From positions 1 through 16,304 of the forward strand of contig CAZBPZ010000037.1 in NCBI GenBank assembly GCA_964493955.1: a DNA stretch of 16,304 nucleotides, written 5' to 3'. Source of the DNA: CAZBPZ01 sp964493955. Its GTDB lineage: Bacteria > Chloroflexota > Dehalococcoidia > Dehalococcoidales > Fen-1064. Shown here piece after piece: positions 14,830-16,304 of the stretch; positions within the stretch are counted from its first letter, which is position 1; each line of letters opens with the position of its first letter. The notes below the pieces were generated by a model. The model did not search any database. It was not told where the DNA came from and was given only the letters and a program-made list of their open reading frames with translations. Both the position numbers and the translations under genes were made by a program.

Positions 14830-15318
14830 ATGACACCACCAGCCCAGGCATTGGACATCGCTAGCATCCTGGCCGTTATCGGGCTGGCGGCCTCCCCGAT
14901 TGCCGAGCTGCGCGGAGCCATACCGCTGGCCATTACCGGCCTCCACATTGACTGGTACTGGGCCCTGCCGCTGGCCATCCTCGGTAACCTCGTCCCGGTC
15001 CCGTTCATCCTGCTGTTCCTGGACCGGGGGGCACGCCTGGCGAGCCGCGTGTCGTTCCTCGGTCGGGCAATCAACTGGGTCTTTGAGCGTACCCGGCGCC
15101 GCAGCAAAATCGTCGAAAGGTATGAATACCTGGGCCTGGTGCTGCTGGTGGCCGTGCCGCTACCGGTCACCGGCGCCTGGACTGGCTCGCTGGCGGCGGT
15201 GCTCTTCGGCCTGCGCCTGCGCCACGCCTTTCTGGCCATAGCCGCCGGGGTAATCATAGCGGGCGGCATCGTCACCGCCGCCACGCTGGCGGGCTGGGCC
15301 ATCTTCACCGCCGGCTAG
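14830..15318 (+). CDS. Small multidrug-export-type membrane protein (COG2426 / PF06695)
   Basis: 162 residues with about four hydrophobic segments (roughly 12-35, 44-65, 101-128, 132-160). Two proline/glycine motifs look like paired re-entrant loops: SPIAELRGAIPLA (22-34) and VAVPLPVTGAWTG (107-119). Between them lies a basic cytoplasmic stretch (FERTRRRSKIVERYEY, 85-100). The pattern matches the COG2426 family, labelled small multidrug export protein; transport activity is unproven for most members. ATG 14830 has GGGAG 4 nt upstream. It stands alone, divergent from dxs and followed by tRNA-Arg. Confidence 0.85.
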   Translation: MTPPAQALDIASILAVIGLAASPIAELRGAIPLAITGLHIDWYWALPLAILGNLVPVPFILLFLDRGARLASRVSFLGRAINWVFERTRRRSKIVERYEYLGLVLLVAVPLPVTGAWTGSLAAVLFGLRLRHAFLAIAAGVIIAGGIVTAATLAGWAIFTAG

Positions 15319-15333
15319 CAGATACCGGCACCC

Positions 15334-15363
15334 TTGACCCCCTCCGGCCGCCAGTGCTAGAGT
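15334..15363 (+). promoter_or_regulatory. Promoter of tRNA-Arg
   Basis: TTGACC (15334-15339), an 18-bp spacer and TAGAGT (15358-15363). Predicted start is near 15370, about 13 nt before the mature tRNA. Confidence 0.5.
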
Positions 15364-15382
15364 TGAACGTGTTCAGGCACCC

Positions 15383-15456
15383 GTCCCTGTAGCTCAGCTG
15401 GATAGAGCGGCTGCCTTCTAAGCAGCGGGTCGGGGGTTCGAATCCCTCCAGGGACG
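15383..15456 (+). tRNA. tRNA-Arg(TCT)
   Basis: 74 nt cloverleaf: acceptor GTCCCTG/CAGGGAC (7 bp), D stem GCTC/GAGC, anticodon stem GCTGC/GCAGC around loop CTTCTAA (anticodon TCT, reads AGA), variable loop GGGTC, T stem GGGGG/CCCTC with TTCGAAT loop, discriminator G at 15456. CCA is not encoded. Base composition drops sharply just after its 3' end, so it may mark an integration site. Confidence 0.97.
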
Positions 15457-15659
15457 CTTTTAGCTTCGGTTTATAGCTATTTTCCGTAGGGAGATTGGAT
15501 TTGAGGTCACCACCCATCCAAGCGCAATCACGCTCATTTCTGTTTGGACAATGAGTTATATTACAGTGTTAGTATTACGTATAACATAGTCATTAGTTAT
15601 ATCTAGGATAGTAACCAAGGAGTACAGGGTATTGGGCAATTCCTCTAATGTATTCACGC
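15457..15659. other. AT-rich non-coding stretch after tRNA-Arg
   Basis: No gene seen. G+C falls to roughly 40% from about 65% on the other side of the tRNA. AGTTATAT occurs twice (15554-15561, 15595-15602), with an inverted TATAAC between them. Just after the tRNA a weak TAGCT/AGCTA hairpin is followed by TTTT near 15470-15484 and may end the tRNA transcript. Confidence 0.4.
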
Positions 15660-16190
15660 TTACTTTTTGCTTTTCGGAGTAGCTCCTTTGGTACGATTAC
15701 GAACTTTCGTTGTTTTAGTTTCCTTTTCCACGTTCATTTCTCCCTCTTTCGTAGGGACTTGGACTTCATCGGTATTTGCTTTTAGCAATTTTTCGCATTC
15801 CCTAGACAAATAGCGGATTGATTTGCGAGCTTCATCAGTAATAACGTACACCTTACCATCAAGGTCTAAAGTTTTATCGTAGCACTCCAAAGCAATGTCA
15901 TACTGTCCTAAACTCAAATAACAGTTACCAAGAGTACTAAAGTAAATAGGATAGTAGGGGTCTAGTTTGATTGCACGAATAAGCAAAGGAATAGCTTCTT
16001 GATGTTTCTCTCGCTTAATAGCTTTAAGTGCTCTGTCCAATAACTCTTTTTGAATCCCAGTACGTTCAGGAGACTCAGGTCTATAATACATACCTAATCC
16101 CGTTGATTCTTCTTTAAAAGCATCTGCGGTAGCTTTCAGAGCAATTGCACCTGATATTCCGCTTCCCAGTAACGCTTCAATAAAACCCAT
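15660..16190 (-). CDS. AT-rich TPR-repeat protein, function unknown
   Basis: 176 residues. N-terminus MGFIEALLGSGISGAIALKA is hydrophobic and glycine-rich, possibly a membrane-associating or amphipathic segment. Two TPR motifs follow: about 50-78 (ALKAIKREKHQEAIPLLIRAIKLDP) and 84-112 (FSTLGNCYLSLGQYDIALECYDKTLDLD), which normally bind partner proteins. The tail (141-176) is lysine-rich and low-complexity. Start ATG 16190 has GGAGGT 5 nt upstream. Codon use is AT-rich (many AAA, TTA, ATA), unlike every other gene here, which with the tRNA neighbour suggests horizontal transfer. No partner gene is visible. A host-defence or element-encoded adaptor role is possible but not supported by any catalytic motif. 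Confidence 0.8.
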   Translation of the reverse strand: MGFIEALLGSGISGAIALKATADAFKEESTGLGMYYRPESPERTGIQKELLDRALKAIKREKHQEAIPLLIRAIKLDPYYPIYFSTLGNCYLSLGQYDIALECYDKTLDLDGKVYVITDEARKSIRYLSRECEKLLKANTDEVQVPTKEGEMNVEKETKTTKVRNRTKGATPKSKK

Positions 16191-16212
16191 TACCCACCTC
16201 CGATTTTGGTTG

Positions 16213-16242
16213 ATTGTAAGACCTGACCTCTTATGGGGTCAA
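16213..16242 (-). promoter_or_regulatory. Promoter of the TPR gene with an overlapping TGACC/GGTCA dyad
   Basis: TTGACC (16242-16237), an 18-bp spacer and TACAAT (16218-16213) on the minus strand. TGACC-N8-GGTCA forms an inverted repeat overlapping the -35 and spacer. A second GGTC follows directly (AGGTCAGGTC). This looks like an operator. The remainder to 16304 holds a short GGGGTCAAGTACCCC hairpin and an A/T run, with no gene. Confidence 0.55.
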
Positions 16243-16304
16243 GTACCCCTCGTCAGTCCGTATAAAAAAGACCCCCCTTTCCCGAAAACGGTGCTGATGT
16301 ATTC

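Noticed and set aside
15305..15517. 70-codon minus-strand frame reading SLEGFEPPTRCLEG
   Set aside because: This is the well-known false protein produced by translating the antisense of a tRNA gene.
15648..16304. 8-bp direct repeat ATGTATTC flanking the TPR gene (15648-15655, 16297-16304)
   Set aside because: Several 8-mers are expected to repeat by chance in a segment this long; no element ends accompany it.
16260..16304. Intrinsic terminator entering from the right (GGGGGGTC then six T on the minus strand)
   Set aside because: No complementary CCCCC arm is present before it in the window, so no stem can be shown.

Overview
GC-rich bacterial DNA (about 65% G+C by eye) that looks like a Chloroflexota/Dehalococcoidia-type genome. 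The hints are the archaeal-type phosphoglycerate mutase (ApgM), the FabK-type enoyl reductase next to rpmF, tandem class III CoA-transferases and a COG2426 membrane protein. The lineage is inferred from gene content only. The right end (from about 15457) switches abruptly to AT-rich DNA just after a tRNA-Arg gene.

Layout. 1-181: edge of an insertion sequence, with the N-terminus of an IS481/IS3-like transposase on the minus strand that appears frameshifted. 181-450: non-coding, with a strong GC hairpin and a candidate promoter. 451-609 (+): a 52-residue zinc-ribbon protein. 699-1438 (+): an acetoacetate decarboxylase-family gene broken by one apparent missing base near 860. 1454-3917 (-): two adjacent class III (CaiB/BaiF) CoA-transferases with their own promoter. 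4061-7488 (-): DUF177/YceD, rpmF, fabK, fabD and fabG, read from a strong promoter at 7576-7605. 7686-8519 (+): panC, divergent from that operon. 8523-14695 (-): dxs-pgk-apgM-tpiA-miaA, read from a promoter at 14711-14739. 14830-15318 (+): a COG2426 small membrane protein. 15383-15456 (+): tRNA-Arg(TCT). 15660-16190 (-): an AT-rich TPR protein with a strong RBS and a dyad-bearing promoter, probably horizontally acquired.

How the genes fit together. The fab operon makes malonyl-ACP (FabD) and carries out two reductions of fatty acid elongation (FabG, FabK), linked as in many bacteria to ribosomal protein L32. acpP and the condensing enzymes are not in the window. The dxs operon puts lower glycolysis/gluconeogenesis enzymes (TpiA, Pgk, ApgM) together with the first MEP-pathway enzyme, which uses glyceraldehyde-3-phosphate and pyruvate, and with MiaA, which consumes the isoprenoid product DMAPP to modify tRNA. 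The two CoA-transferases differ at the catalytic position (Asp in one, Gln in the other), which suggests a heteromeric enzyme.

Three places in the left 4 kb (about 96, 860 and 3950) look like single-base indels against family expectations. They could be sequence errors or real decay. I saw no CRISPR array, rRNA, phage module or clearly unprecedented system. The most open questions are the tRNA-adjacent island edge, the asymmetric CoA-transferase pair and the small zinc-ribbon gene.
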